Below, piece by piece: positions 49,007 through 57,893 of a DNA stretch of 62,165 bases (positions within the stretch are counted from its first letter, which is position 1; each line of letters begins with the position of its first letter). The stretch covers positions 1 through 62,165 of the forward strand of contig JBBQFC010000014.1 in the NCBI GenBank assembly GCA_038321615.1, given 5' to 3'. This stretch comes from JBBQFC01 sp038321615. Lineage in GTDB: Bacteria > Bacteroidota > Bacteroidia > Flavobacteriales_D > Cryomorphaceae. A program made the position numbers and the translations under genes. Under the pieces are notes generated by a model that ran no database searches, was not told where the DNA came from, and saw nothing but the letters and a program-made list of their open reading frames with translations.

Positions 49007-49603
49007 TTACAGTGCGTTACCAAGATATGGAAAACCTGTTCCAAAAACTCGGTCTCCAACACCTACACCATCGCTGGTAAGCTGTGGCGTACCGTTCATA
49101 CCATCGAAACGCGTACCGGTTGTTCCTCCAAACATAAGCGTTAATGAAATGTCGATAACGTCATCGGTAAGCCTTCTTCCAGTAAGCACATTGGTTCCGT
49201 CGTAATAAGTAGTCGGAGCATCGGGAGCCACCTGCAAGGCGTCGAACTGCGCAAGCACAGTTGAAAAAGTTGTAGCATCGAAACCTAGAATATTTGTTTC
49301 GTAGTCGAGCTCTACACCAAGAGATGCACCGTAAGCATCGTGCAAGCCTTCTAACGTGGCTTCAAACACGGGGGTAAAAGATGCCCGATTGTTAACCAAG
49401 GAATTATTGAAGTTGTTTTTCGTTTCGCTCGTGCCGCTAAAAACGGTGTTGACACCTGGGCGACCCATAATGTCTTTCTGGGCGTAAGTGCCCGAGAAGT
49501 CAGGTTCGGTAGTGGGTGCCGTATCGTCGTCGTCACTGCACTGTACGAATAGCATGCTGACCAAGGCAGCTGCAAAAAGTTTATTTATGATTGACATTTT
49601 CAT
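49007..49603 (-). CDS. DUF4331 C-terminal-part lipoprotein
   Basis: A 198-residue lipoprotein with lipobox VSMLFVQC followed by SDDDD, the surface lipoprotein export signal form. The mature part contains MGRPGVNTVFSGTSETKNNF, TNVLTGRRLTDDVIDISLTL, LTSDGVGVGDRVF and FPYLGN. These are the motifs found in the C-terminal half of full-length DUF4331 proteins (GRPxVN, GRRLxDDVVD, DGVxxND, FPYLA). The N-terminal half, with the ADHxDSP opening, is encoded by the gene immediately upstream, 24 nt away. The function of DUF4331 is unknown. Confidence 0.8.
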   Translation of the reverse strand: MKMSIINKLFAAALVSMLFVQCSDDDDTAPTTEPDFSGTYAQKDIMGRPGVNTVFSGTSETKNNFNNSLVNNRASFTPVFEATLEGLHDAYGASLGVELDYETNILGFDATTFSTVLAQFDALQVAPDAPTTYYDGTNVLTGRRLTDDVIDISLTLMFGGTTGTRFDGMNGTPQLTSDGVGVGDRVFGTGFPYLGNAL

Positions 49604-49627
49604 GATTTCAGTTCTTTAGAAGTTTGA

Positions 49628-50335
49628 TTATTGTTTTTGCATGGTTGTTACCCAGCAGTTGTAGGCATTGGGAAGGCCTGTGACCCCAACTGCCCCACCA
49701 ACGTGAGCCGGAGCTGTTCCGAGCATTGAATTTGGCACTTCTACTACTAAAGCGAGCACATTCTTATCATCGAAGAAGTCGCTCGCTTGACCTGATGGTA
49801 AAAAACCTACTGGAGCTACAGCACCGCTGGCAACTTCGTTGAACCGATTAAAATCGAAGAAGAAAGGATCGCGACGTGGGCCGGCGAAAAATCGCATTCC
49901 ATTTCCATCGCCCAACACGGAGTTTCCGGTAGTTGAAATTTCGACCGAGTTACGTTCGGCTGAAGAAGAAATAGAATTTGTCAATCCAGTTGAAGATGGG
50001 GCGGTCGGACCAAAGAAGTACATTTGATTTCTTCTGCGTGCAGCTTGGATCACCAAGTCGGCAACGAAATCACCCGTATTATCAATGTTAATTTGCACTA
50101 TCACATTTTCTGCAAACTGTGCATCTTGTGTGGAAGAACCAGAAGTAAGCGGCCCCTGCATGGTTACGGCAAAAACCGTGTTAGCTGGATTTGCCCCTTC
50201 AAAAGCATAAAAATCCGCAATGTCGGATGTTGTCATTGCCACCGACGGCGAATCAACGTGGTCGGCTGCAATGAGCACCGCCGCTCCGACGCCGAGCGTA
50301 ATTCCGGCAAGAGCAAAAATGGTTTGTTTTTTCAT
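49628..50335 (-). CDS. DUF4331 N-terminal-part secreted protein
   Basis: A 235-residue exported protein. The signal sequence TIFALAGITLGVGAAVLIAA leads straight into ADHVDSPSVAMTTSDIADFY, the fixed opening of DUF4331, then FEGANPANTVFAVTMQGPLT and FFAGPRRDPFFFDFNRFNEV. It stops with NAYNCWVTTMQKQ, short of the segments that end most full-length members; those occur in the next gene. It and its neighbour therefore act as two chains or were split by a rearrangement. Two genes, likely co-transcribed, since the gap is 24 nt. Function unknown. Confidence 0.85.
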   Translation of the reverse strand: MKKQTIFALAGITLGVGAAVLIAADHVDSPSVAMTTSDIADFYAFEGANPANTVFAVTMQGPLTSGSSTQDAQFAENVIVQINIDNTGDFVADLVIQAARRRNQMYFFGPTAPSSTGLTNSISSSAERNSVEISTTGNSVLGDGNGMRFFAGPRRDPFFFDFNRFNEVASGAVAPVGFLPSGQASDFFDDKNVLALVVEVPNSMLGTAPAHVGGAVGVTGLPNAYNCWVTTMQKQ

Positions 50336-50452
50336 AATTTGTTTTTTGGTGATTATAATGTTGTGACATAGCTACGTCAAAGCACAGCAAATGGATTTCT
50401 GAGCCAGGAAATAATTCCAAAAACTTCCTAAGTAATTTATTTTAAAGGCATT

Positions 50453-50485
50453 AAAAATCCGACTCGTTTTGCGAGTCGGATTTTT
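50453..50485 (-). terminator. Terminator after the TonB receptor gene
   Basis: AAAAATCCGACTCG pairs with CGAGTCGGATTTTT around a 5-nt loop, giving a T run in both directions. On the minus strand it follows the receptor stop codon by 13 nt. Confidence 0.85.
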
Positions 50486-50498
50486 GCATCTCGAAAAA

Positions 50499-52910
50499 TT
50501 AGAATCGCGCCGTCAGTGATACAGTCACATTCCTGCCTGCTGCTATCAATCCAGAGCTGTATGGTCTATAACGAGTATCAGCGATATTCTCCATACCGGC
50601 AGAAATTAAAAACACGTCGTTCAGACGAATGAGTGCTTTGATATTTACGGTGTACCAAGCTGGCGAGAAAGTTTCACCATTTTGATCATTTGCATAAATA
50701 AAACGCTTCCCCGCTTCATCAAAGGCCAATTCATCGTGCGAAAATTCACCGCTGTAATCTACATAAGCCTGCATGGTTAGTTTACCCTGAGCGTATTGTA
50801 CATTCACGCGCCCAAACATAGGAGCGGCGTGGCGCGAAGGAGTTTTATCTCCATTGTCGAGCTCTTCTTCTCCTTTTTGGAAATTGTACTTAGCACCAAT
50901 TGAGAATCCCTGCGGAAGCTTGATTTCTAATCCGGCCTGGATTCCGTAAACAGTGGCTTGAGCTCCATTTTGTATCGCCAACACTGCCAATCGATCGCCA
51001 TCAACTGTAACGCTATCGGTACCGTTCAATAAGAATGGCCGGCGCACCAAAGCATTGTCGAGTAGGGTATAATAACCAGTGAGATTGACTTTTACCTTGT
51101 CCGAAAGGATTTTGCCGATGGATAGCTCGGAATTGTACGCGTACTCGGCTTCGAGATTGGTATTTGGCACAGTAATGCTATTGTCAATTCCCTCGAAAAT
51201 TTTACCGATATCATCTACGTTGGGTGCCCGGAAGGCGGTCGAAAAATTTGCCGATAACCACCAAGTATCCGAAGGCCGGTAAGTGATGCCGAGGCTTCCG
51301 GTGAGCGCGCCATTGTTTAAATTGGCTGTGGCTACTGGCAAGGGCACAAAATCTAAGTTATTCGAAAAATCTGATTCCAGGGAATACGCGTTATAGCGGG
51401 CTCCGGCCTGCAAAACAGCTTTTTCCGAAAGGTCGCGCTGGTATAAGGCATACACCCCGTAGGAATTCCAATCCGACTGCGGATAACGCTGTTCCGAAAT
51501 TTCGGTAATCCCTGTCGAAATATCGGTAGTCGTTGCGGCAGATTCCACCTGATTGAGCACCCACTCGGCACCGTAAAAAATGCGGCTCTTATTGGCAAAG
51601 TATTTCGCAAAGTCTAAATTGGCCGAATAGGCATTTACCTTTTCATTCTGTTGGCGCAATCCAACTCGATTAAACCGACGGTCGTTTCGGCTCTCTTCGA
51701 AAAATTGTTCGGCTAGTTGAATTTTGAAGGCGTCAAAGAGAGCTGTGGCCTTTTCATATTTCACTTCCAAATGATTCATTCTCCAAATTTGCGGGCCATA
51801 ATACCACACAGCGCTTCTTGGTAATCCGCCGCTCGTTTCTATCAACCGATCATAGCGCGGCACATCGCCCGTTGCCGAATAATGAAAGGCGTACGTAAGC
51901 TGCAAGACATCATTTGGGCGAAAAGCCACTTTTTGCATAAAATTCTGTTGCTCATATCCCGTGCCGACTTGCAGGGTTGGATCTTCATTCGCTACAGCGA
52001 TATCGGTTGAGTCGATTCTTGCGGAATACCACGGGCGCAAATAGCTGTCTCGTCCATTACGGCCCATGCGCAGGTCGCCGTAATCAAAACTGCTGAAACT
52101 GCTCACCAGTGCCCACTTATTCCATCCCACTTTGGCGTGGAAGTGAGCGGTGCGCTCATTGCTGGCAGATGCGTATCGACCCATCGCTAACCCGGTTGCC
52201 GAAACTTGATCGCTCAAGGAAAATTGCGCAGCAAGGGTCGAGAAGTTCATCACGGCCCCAATCGCGTCGCTGCCATAAATAACCGATCCTGAACCAAACA
52301 TTATTTCCGTGCGCTCAATGGCGAACGGGTCGAGGGAGATGACATTTTGGATATTTCCACCCCGGAATATGGCGGTATTCATCCGAACACCATCCACCGT
52401 GTAAAGTAGGCGATTGGTTGCAAACCCCCTAATCATTGGGCTTCCGCCGCCCAGCTGGCTTTTTTGTATGAACACGTCGCCGCCCGTACCGAGCAAATCG
52501 GCGGTGGTAGCCGGACTGTAAAGCGCCACATCTTTTGGAGTAATGGTGGTAATTTTCTCGGGACTTTCGCGGTTGGATTGCGCCCACTTGGTAGCCGAGA
52601 CCACCACCTGCTGAAGATCCACGTTTTGGCCTTGAAGCTTTAAGATGCGGTCGCCACTTGCCAGCTCGCTGTAAGTCTTGTAAATGGCGCGGTAACCAAG
52701 CAATCTTATCTCGATTCGGTTGGAGGTCTCAAAGGATTTAATATCCGCCTGACCCTTAGAGTTAGTGAGCGCCATGGCGCGCGGGTTATCGCTCAAAATA
52801 CTTACAACATCTAAAGGCTCACTATTGGCCAGATCGACTACAGTAATAATCTGCCCATATAATAAGGGCATAAGCGCCAGGAAAATGCCCAGCGCAACAA
52901 GTTTTTTCAT
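50499..52910 (-). CDS. TonB-dependent outer-membrane receptor, heme type
   Basis: An 803-residue outer-membrane receptor. A signal peptide (ALGIFLALMPLLYG) is followed by an N-terminal carboxypeptidase-regulatory-like domain (about 20-95). Then come the TonB box region, the plug domain (MIRGFATNRLLYTVDGVRMN, IERTEIMFGSGSVIYGSDAI), a 22-strand barrel and a C-terminal Phe (SLTARF). In the barrel, FRAPNVDDIGKIFEG followed by the VPNTNLEAEYAYNSEL segment is the FRAP/NPNL motif pair of heme and hemoglobin receptors. Iron or heme uptake energised by TonB is the likely role. A small membrane protein gene lies 54 nt upstream on the same strand. Confidence 0.9.
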   Translation of the reverse strand: MKKLVALGIFLALMPLLYGQIITVVDLANSEPLDVVSILSDNPRAMALTNSKGQADIKSFETSNRIEIRLLGYRAIYKTYSELASGDRILKLQGQNVDLQQVVVSATKWAQSNRESPEKITTITPKDVALYSPATTADLLGTGGDVFIQKSQLGGGSPMIRGFATNRLLYTVDGVRMNTAIFRGGNIQNVISLDPFAIERTEIMFGSGSVIYGSDAIGAVMNFSTLAAQFSLSDQVSATGLAMGRYASASNERTAHFHAKVGWNKWALVSSFSSFDYGDLRMGRNGRDSYLRPWYSARIDSTDIAVANEDPTLQVGTGYEQQNFMQKVAFRPNDVLQLTYAFHYSATGDVPRYDRLIETSGGLPRSAVWYYGPQIWRMNHLEVKYEKATALFDAFKIQLAEQFFEESRNDRRFNRVGLRQQNEKVNAYSANLDFAKYFANKSRIFYGAEWVLNQVESAATTTDISTGITEISEQRYPQSDWNSYGVYALYQRDLSEKAVLQAGARYNAYSLESDFSNNLDFVPLPVATANLNNGALTGSLGITYRPSDTWWLSANFSTAFRAPNVDDIGKIFEGIDNSITVPNTNLEAEYAYNSELSIGKILSDKVKVNLTGYYTLLDNALVRRPFLLNGTDSVTVDGDRLAVLAIQNGAQATVYGIQAGLEIKLPQGFSIGAKYNFQKGEEELDNGDKTPSRHAAPMFGRVNVQYAQGKLTMQAYVDYSGEFSHDELAFDEAGKRFIYANDQNGETFSPAWYTVNIKALIRLNDVFLISAGMENIADTRYRPYSSGLIAAGRNVTVSLTARF

Positions 52911-52964
52911 GTACGATGAAATTTAATTTTGTTTACTCAGAAAATTGGGCTCGAAAGCCTTGAT

Positions 52965-53522
52965 TTAAGCAAACAAAAAGGCTGGAGGCCTAGGACTCAC
53001 GCCGGGATTAATGCATCGATAATGCGAAGCCTTAAATGCGCCGTAAGCCGCGAATACGTCGCTCGTATTTTCAGCAATGGCGAAGGGAGGTGAACTAAAC
53101 ACACGTTTCAAAAATTCCAACTCAGGTGGGTTTTCTTGGTTCTGATCTCTGCCTTGCCAAGCCAATTTGATAACACCTTCCAATCTATTGTTAAGCGCTG
53201 TGTCTTGGTGGTCTTTCCAACAGTGGTATATCGTGCTATCGCCTTCGATGTTTTGCTTAACAATGTCGTACATAGCACGATTCCATTCAAATTCGCGGCT
53301 GTGTTCCCATTTCAACACGACATCTTTATCGGTGGAAAGGACAGCAATCCGGGTAAGGGATGCTGGGGGCAGGGCGTTGAGAAATGCCCGTTTCACTGAT
53401 TTACGATGCACGCGCTGCTCGAATTTTAATAAGCTGAATGCTCCCCAAAAAGGGAGTAACATGGCACCGAATAGGCCGATTACAGCTAGTTTTTTTAGCA
53501 TTCTAAGTGCGAATTTAGCCAT
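52965..53522 (-). CDS. Small membrane-anchored hypothetical protein upstream of the TonB receptor
   Basis: A 185-residue protein with one N-terminal hydrophobic helix (LAVIGLFGAMLLPFWGAFSL) and a soluble outer part. The C-terminal SHYRCINPGVSPRPPAFLF, rich in Pro, matches a tail I associate with small Bacteroidetes proteins encoded before metal or heme TonB receptors, but I cannot name the family. Conserved Cys and His (YHCWKDHQD and SHYRC) could bind a metal or heme (inference). It is 54 nt before the receptor and on the same strand. Start at ATG 53520-53522; MLKKLAV seven residues in is an alternative. Confidence 0.7.
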   Translation of the reverse strand: MAKFALRMLKKLAVIGLFGAMLLPFWGAFSLLKFEQRVHRKSVKRAFLNALPPASLTRIAVLSTDKDVVLKWEHSREFEWNRAMYDIVKQNIEGDSTIYHCWKDHQDTALNNRLEGVIKLAWQGRDQNQENPPELEFLKRVFSSPPFAIAENTSDVFAAYGAFKASHYRCINPGVSPRPPAFLFA

Positions 53523-53600
53523 TACTATCTTTACGGTATTGGTTCATTTGAAATGATTGGTCGAAGAATGGCTTCAAATCGTAATTTCGCGCCCTAACTT

Positions 53601-55394
53601 ATGTCCACAGCTGCTATCTTGACTTTAATTGTACTTGCCATAGGCCTGGTACTTTTTATATCGGAGTGGTTGCCTATTGACTTGGTTGCTATCGGCATGA
53701 TGGTTGCCTTGGTCATGGTGGGCGTAATAAGCCTGGAAGACGGTTTGGCCGGATTCAGCAATCCTGCCACGCTTACTGTAGCATTTATGTTTATTCTCAG
53801 CGCAGCCATGTTGCGCACGGGTGCGCTTCAGTTTATTACCTTCCGTTTGGCGAAGCTTTTTGAACGCAATCAGAGACTTGGTTTACTCGCCATGATGCTC
53901 TTCATAGCCTTTATCTCGGCTTTTGTAAATAATACCCCAATTGTGGCAGTTTTCATTCCTGTGGTTATCCAAATTGCTAATAGAATAAAGATTAGTCCTG
54001 CCAAACTGCTCATTCCGCTTTCCTTTGCATCGATCATGGGTGGTATGTGTACACTTATTGGAACAAGTACCAACCTGGTAGTGAATGGTATTGCACTCGA
54101 AGCCGGTGTAATCGGCATATCGCTGTTCACTATGACGCTTCCCGCCCTAATTTTATTGGGAATCGGATTGGTTTTTATGGTCTTATTTGGGTTTAGGCTC
54201 TTGCCGAATCGCAGGGTGGGAGGAACCTTGAAGGAGAAGTTTCAAGTTCACAGCTATCTCACCGATATTCAGATTATTAAAGGGAGCTCCATGACCGGAA
54301 AGCGGATTATGGATTCCAGTTTGGTCAAAGAACTCGAAATGGACATTCTCGAGGTTCAGCGATCGGGCGAGCGATTTGGCCTACCTCCCGGCGATTTTAT
54401 ATTGCAGGAAGGCGACATTCTCAAAACCCGCTGCAATGTCGAAAAGATGGTGGCCTTAAAAGACCAGGCGCGCATTGTATCAGAAAGCGACCTTTCCATA
54501 GGGGATCATAAACTTTCGGAAGGTCAATCTACGCTGGTCGAGATGGTGATTACGCCAAACGCTGGCTTGGAAGGACTCACCTTGCGCGAAGCCGATTTTA
54601 GGCGAAGGTTTCGCGCGGCACCGTTGGCCATAAGGCACCGCGAAGAAGTACTCCATGATCGGCTTTACGACGTAAAGCTTATGCCTGGCGATGTGTTGCT
54701 TGCCGAAGTTAAAAACCACTTTATTCCGCTTATTAAGCAGATGGAGCGCGAAACCGATGCTCCCTTTGTTATTGTTTCGGAGCTCGAAATTACGGACTTC
54801 GATAGGCGGAGTTTCGCAATCACCATGGGGCTTGCCCTAGCAGTGATTATTCTGGCTGCCGCAGGTTTGGTTAACATTACCCTTGGAGTCATTACCGCCG
54901 TAGTGGGCCTGGTGGTAACCAAATGCATCAGCATGAAAGAAAGCTACGAAGCCATCAACTGGAAAATAATTTTCGTTATGGCTGGTGTGCTCAGTCTAAG
55001 CGCTGCCATGCGCAATAGTGGGCTAGACATTTGGCTCTCGAAGGGTTTGCTCAATCATTTTTCAGCTTTCGGGCCTGTTGTGGTTTTAGCGGTTCTCTAC
55101 TTAATAACATCATTGCTCACAGAGGTAATGTCAAATACCGCCACAGCGGCGCTCATGACGCCCATTGCCATAGCCACAGCTATTTCACTCGATTGTAGTC
55201 CCCTGCCGTTTTTGGTCGCCATCATGTTTGCCGCTTCAGCGAGTTTTATGACGCCAATCGGTTATCAGACCAATACGATGGTTTACAGCGCCGGCGAATA
55301 CCGCTTCGGCGATTTCATCAAAGTGGGTTGGATCCTCAGCCTCCTTTTTTGGATTGCGGCTACTTTTTTGATTCCAATCTTTCTACCTTTTTAG
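53601..55394 (+). CDS. SLC13-family permease with two TrkA-C (RCK_C) domains
   Basis: A 597-residue transporter. Membrane helices fill residues about 5-200 and 395-597 with FVNNTPIVAVFIPVV and MGGMCTLIGTSTNLVVNGIA (the SNT-type sodium/substrate motif) in the first half. TEVMSNTATAALMTPIAIAT and AASASFMTPIGYQTNTMVYS mirror them in the second. Two cytoplasmic TrkA-C domains lie between (about 215-300 and 305-390), the second with GLEGLTLREADFRRRFRAAP. Family members move dicarboxylates, sulfate or phosphate. The RCK_C domains suggest regulation by a nucleotide or other ligand. Substrate not determined. Its stop overlaps the convergent small gene by 4 nt. Confidence 0.93.
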   Translation: MSTAAILTLIVLAIGLVLFISEWLPIDLVAIGMMVALVMVGVISLEDGLAGFSNPATLTVAFMFILSAAMLRTGALQFITFRLAKLFERNQRLGLLAMMLFIAFISAFVNNTPIVAVFIPVVIQIANRIKISPAKLLIPLSFASIMGGMCTLIGTSTNLVVNGIALEAGVIGISLFTMTLPALILLGIGLVFMVLFGFRLLPNRRVGGTLKEKFQVHSYLTDIQIIKGSSMTGKRIMDSSLVKELEMDILEVQRSGERFGLPPGDFILQEGDILKTRCNVEKMVALKDQARIVSESDLSIGDHKLSEGQSTLVEMVITPNAGLEGLTLREADFRRRFRAAPLAIRHREEVLHDRLYDVKLMPGDVLLAEVKNHFIPLIKQMERETDAPFVIVSELEITDFDRRSFAITMGLALAVIILAAAGLVNITLGVITAVVGLVVTKCISMKESYEAINWKIIFVMAGVLSLSAAMRNSGLDIWLSKGLLNHFSAFGPVVVLAVLYLITSLLTEVMSNTATAALMTPIAIATAISLDCSPLPFLVAIMFAASASFMTPIGYQTNTMVYSAGEYRFGDFIKVGWILSLLFWIAATFLIPIFLPF

Positions 55395-55606
55395 CTCGGC
55401 GTTTTTCGAGATCCTGCATCAATCGTGACATTGATGCCGCTCATAGTTACTACCAATCCGATGGTGCCCATTACTACCCACTCCGTCAGCAAGGCTTGAT
55501 CGTACTTCGCAAACCCGGCTTCGATTGTGATGCATAAGCCCAAACCAATTAAAGCATTACCCATTCCGGCTTTCAGCAGATTGTTCACAGGTTTTGTTGA
55601 CTTCAT
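55391..55606 (-). CDS. Small two-helix membrane protein
   Basis: A 71-residue protein with two hydrophobic segments (GNALIGLGLCITIEAGFA and WVVMGTIGLVVTMSGINVTI). A basic N-terminus and a charged C-terminal end (DAGSRKTPS) fit a small integral membrane protein. No family recognised, but the start has a proper context and the length and pattern are those of small Bacteroidetes inner-membrane proteins. It converges on the SLC13 gene, overlapping its stop by 4 nt. Confidence 0.6.
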   Translation of the reverse strand: MKSTKPVNNLLKAGMGNALIGLGLCITIEAGFAKYDQALLTEWVVMGTIGLVVTMSGINVTIDAGSRKTPS

Positions 55607-55707
55607 TACAATGTGATTTTATTGGGCGAAGTTCCATTATTTCACATTGTGTTCACCTTATTTTGAGCTACTCGATAAAGTTTCAAATCAACCCAAATAG
55701 AAACATC

Positions 55708-57396
55708 ATGAAGCGAAATTTTTACATTTCAACTCTTGCAGCCACGGCACTTACTTTCTCAGCAGGGATAGCCTTGGCGCAGCAAGCCCTTCCAAACCGC
55801 AAGGCACCATCCACAATAACAGAGGGAACGACCCGGCTTTCCGGCGAACTTCAGACACCCCGACCAGACCAGCCGTCAAATTTTAATCACCCTGTGTCCT
55901 TTGCCGATCAGATCAACACGCCTATCCGATGGTATGCACTGGAAAATACCGATAATGCGACGTATTGGAACGCCGTAGATGCCAGCCGTATTTGGCTCGA
56001 ATTGGAAATTGGCGCCGGTTTGGAAAGCGAAGAAATACAAGCTTTTTTAGGCAAGCATGAACTATTCGAAATCATCGGCGAAAGCCATTCGAAAGACCGA
56101 ACCAATTTTTACATCTTCCAAAACAACACAGCTACTAAAAATTCGGTAATCGCAATGGCCGAAGAGGCAAAAGATGTGGCGACCATCAAGTTTCTAGAGC
56201 CTTCGGTTATCTACACTAAACATTTGATACCGAATGATCCAGGTTTCGCGCAGCAATGGGGACCCTATGTTTCGTACTTTGATGAAGCTTGGAACTATGG
56301 CGTTGGAGGCAACTCTTGGAATGTGGTATGTGTGATGGACGACGCTTGCGACTGGAATCATGAAGACCTTTATGATCAGGTATGGTACGGTTGGGATTAT
56401 TCTGAGTGGGATGCCGACATCTCGCCTGATGATCCTTCTGCTCACGATCACGGTACCCACGTTACCGGTACTGTTGCCGCTAAGATTAACAATGGAATTG
56501 GCGTTGCAGGTATGGTAAACGACACCGTTTACTTTGCAAAAGTAGGAACGCCCCAGGGATCACTTAACGACATGGCTATTAACGAAGGCCTGTATGATAT
56601 TGCTCAAATCGATCGGATTATGGCGATTAACATGAGCCTCGGAGGAGAAGCGCCAAGCGCAGCCTTGGAGCAGGCCTGCAATGCCGTGTGGAATGCGGGT
56701 AAAATAATGCTTGTATCAAGCGGAAACAACAGCCAGGGATTTATCAGCTTTCCAGCAGCATATGCTTCTTGCACGGCTATTGGGTCTATTGGAGCCGATG
56801 GGCAAAATCTTTACCTGGCTCCTTATTCGCAATATGGTAATGAACAAGAAATTTGCGCTTCCGGAGGAGATGAAAACACTGGTTTTGGTATTCTTTCATG
56901 CCTGCCACTAAACAACTATGGCATAAAGCAGGGTACATCGATGGCCGCACCACACGCTACTGGTTTGGCTGGTTTGATGAAAAACCTGAATCCAAATCTT
57001 ACTAACGTTAATATTCGCAATATTCTGGCTTCAACCGCTTTCGACATGGGTGAGCCAGGTTGGGATCCTGTTTTTGGCTTCGGACTTATCAATGCGCTTG
57101 GCGCTGCTCAAGCCGCTCAAGGCATTGTATCGAGCACCGCCGATAAAGAAGGAAGATCAGCCTTTAAAATCTACCCTAATCCTTCGAGCCAATTCATACT
57201 CGTTGATCCAACAGGCGATTTTAACAACGCTTCAATCGAAGTAATAGATATAACCGGAAAAACAATTAAAAAACTAAATGCTTCAGGCGGTGCAAAGCTG
57301 CAAATTGATGTTCGCGATATTCCTAGCGGAGTGTATATATTAAGAATGACCGATGGTGGATTGGATTCGTACTCCAGACGATTTGTGAAAATCTAA
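55708..57396 (+). CDS. Subtilisin-family (S8) protease with T9SS sorting domain
   Basis: A 562-residue secreted protease. Signal peptide about 1-25 (TALTFSAGIALAQ), then a pro-region (about 26-175). The catalytic domain has D211 in VCVMDDACDWNHEDLY, H248 in HDHGTHVTGTVAAKI, oxyanion N340 in VSSGNNSQG and S411 in QGTSMAAPHATGLAG, so the triad is complete. The usual DTG around the aspartate is DDA, an unusual variant. Residues 485-562 form a type A sorting domain (FKIYPNPSSQFILVDPTG, IEVIDITGKTIKKLNASG, IPSGVYILRMTD). ATG 55708 is preferred to upstream in-frame starts. A GNRA-loop terminator follows. Confidence 0.95.
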   Translation: MKRNFYISTLAATALTFSAGIALAQQALPNRKAPSTITEGTTRLSGELQTPRPDQPSNFNHPVSFADQINTPIRWYALENTDNATYWNAVDASRIWLELEIGAGLESEEIQAFLGKHELFEIIGESHSKDRTNFYIFQNNTATKNSVIAMAEEAKDVATIKFLEPSVIYTKHLIPNDPGFAQQWGPYVSYFDEAWNYGVGGNSWNVVCVMDDACDWNHEDLYDQVWYGWDYSEWDADISPDDPSAHDHGTHVTGTVAAKINNGIGVAGMVNDTVYFAKVGTPQGSLNDMAINEGLYDIAQIDRIMAINMSLGGEAPSAALEQACNAVWNAGKIMLVSSGNNSQGFISFPAAYASCTAIGSIGADGQNLYLAPYSQYGNEQEICASGGDENTGFGILSCLPLNNYGIKQGTSMAAPHATGLAGLMKNLNPNLTNVNIRNILASTAFDMGEPGWDPVFGFGLINALGAAQAAQGIVSSTADKEGRSAFKIYPNPSSQFILVDPTGDFNNASIEVIDITGKTIKKLNASGGAKLQIDVRDIPSGVYILRMTDGGLDSYSRRFVKI

Positions 57397-57466
57397 ATTA
57401 TAAAGCCCTTACAAAGTCCTTATCACCAAGGCCGTGGAATCACGAAATTGGTGCTGGGTTGATCAG

Positions 57467-57498
57467 CCCCCGTATCCGAAAGGATACGGGGGTTTTTT
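57467..57498 (+). terminator. Terminator of the S8 protease gene
   Basis: CCCCCGTATCC and GGATACGGGGG form an 11-bp stem with a GAAA tetraloop and TTTTTT at 57493-57498. The T-tract overlaps the stop codon of the convergent rhodanese gene (57497-57499), so the stem lies beyond it and may stabilise that mRNA too. Confidence 0.9.
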
Positions 57499-57811
57499 AT
57501 GTAGCATTGATCGACGGGTCAATTTCTGCCTTATAAGCTAGAATCCCGCCTTTTAAATTGGCCACATTCGTGAAGCCCATTTGCTCCATATAGCTCGCTG
57601 CTGTGCCGCTCCGCGCTCCGCTCCTGCACATTACAACAATCCGTTCGTCCGAGTCAAGATTTCCCAACGCATCGGGTAAAGTGGCCAGGGGGATAAGCTC
57701 TCCACCGATGTTAGCCTGCGTGTATTCGGCTGGCTCGCGAACATCGATCAAACGAAATTTTTCCTTGTTATTAATCAATTCGACTAAGCCGTAAACCGAT
57801 ATTTCTTCCAT
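57497..57811 (-). CDS. Rhodanese-like domain protein
   Basis: A 104-residue single rhodanese domain starting at ATG 57809-57811. The DVREPAEYTQANIGGELIPL segment and the active-site loop MCRSGARSGTAASYMEQMGF (C62) are intact, and it ends with NLKGGILAYKAEIDP. Rhodaneses move sulfane sulfur through the cysteine; no partner is visible here. A frame to a TTG at 57841 exists but adds a non-family segment. It is transcribed toward the S8 protease gene and ends inside its terminator's T-tract. Confidence 0.93.
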   Translation of the reverse strand: MEEISVYGLVELINNKEKFRLIDVREPAEYTQANIGGELIPLATLPDALGNLDSDERIVVMCRSGARSGTAASYMEQMGFTNVANLKGGILAYKAEIDPSINAT

Positions 57812-57893
57812 GACGAATGTTTTAGTGGAGATTTCTTTCAAATTTCACAATAATTCCGAAATCACCGCAGCATAATGCTCCTACCTTAGACTT

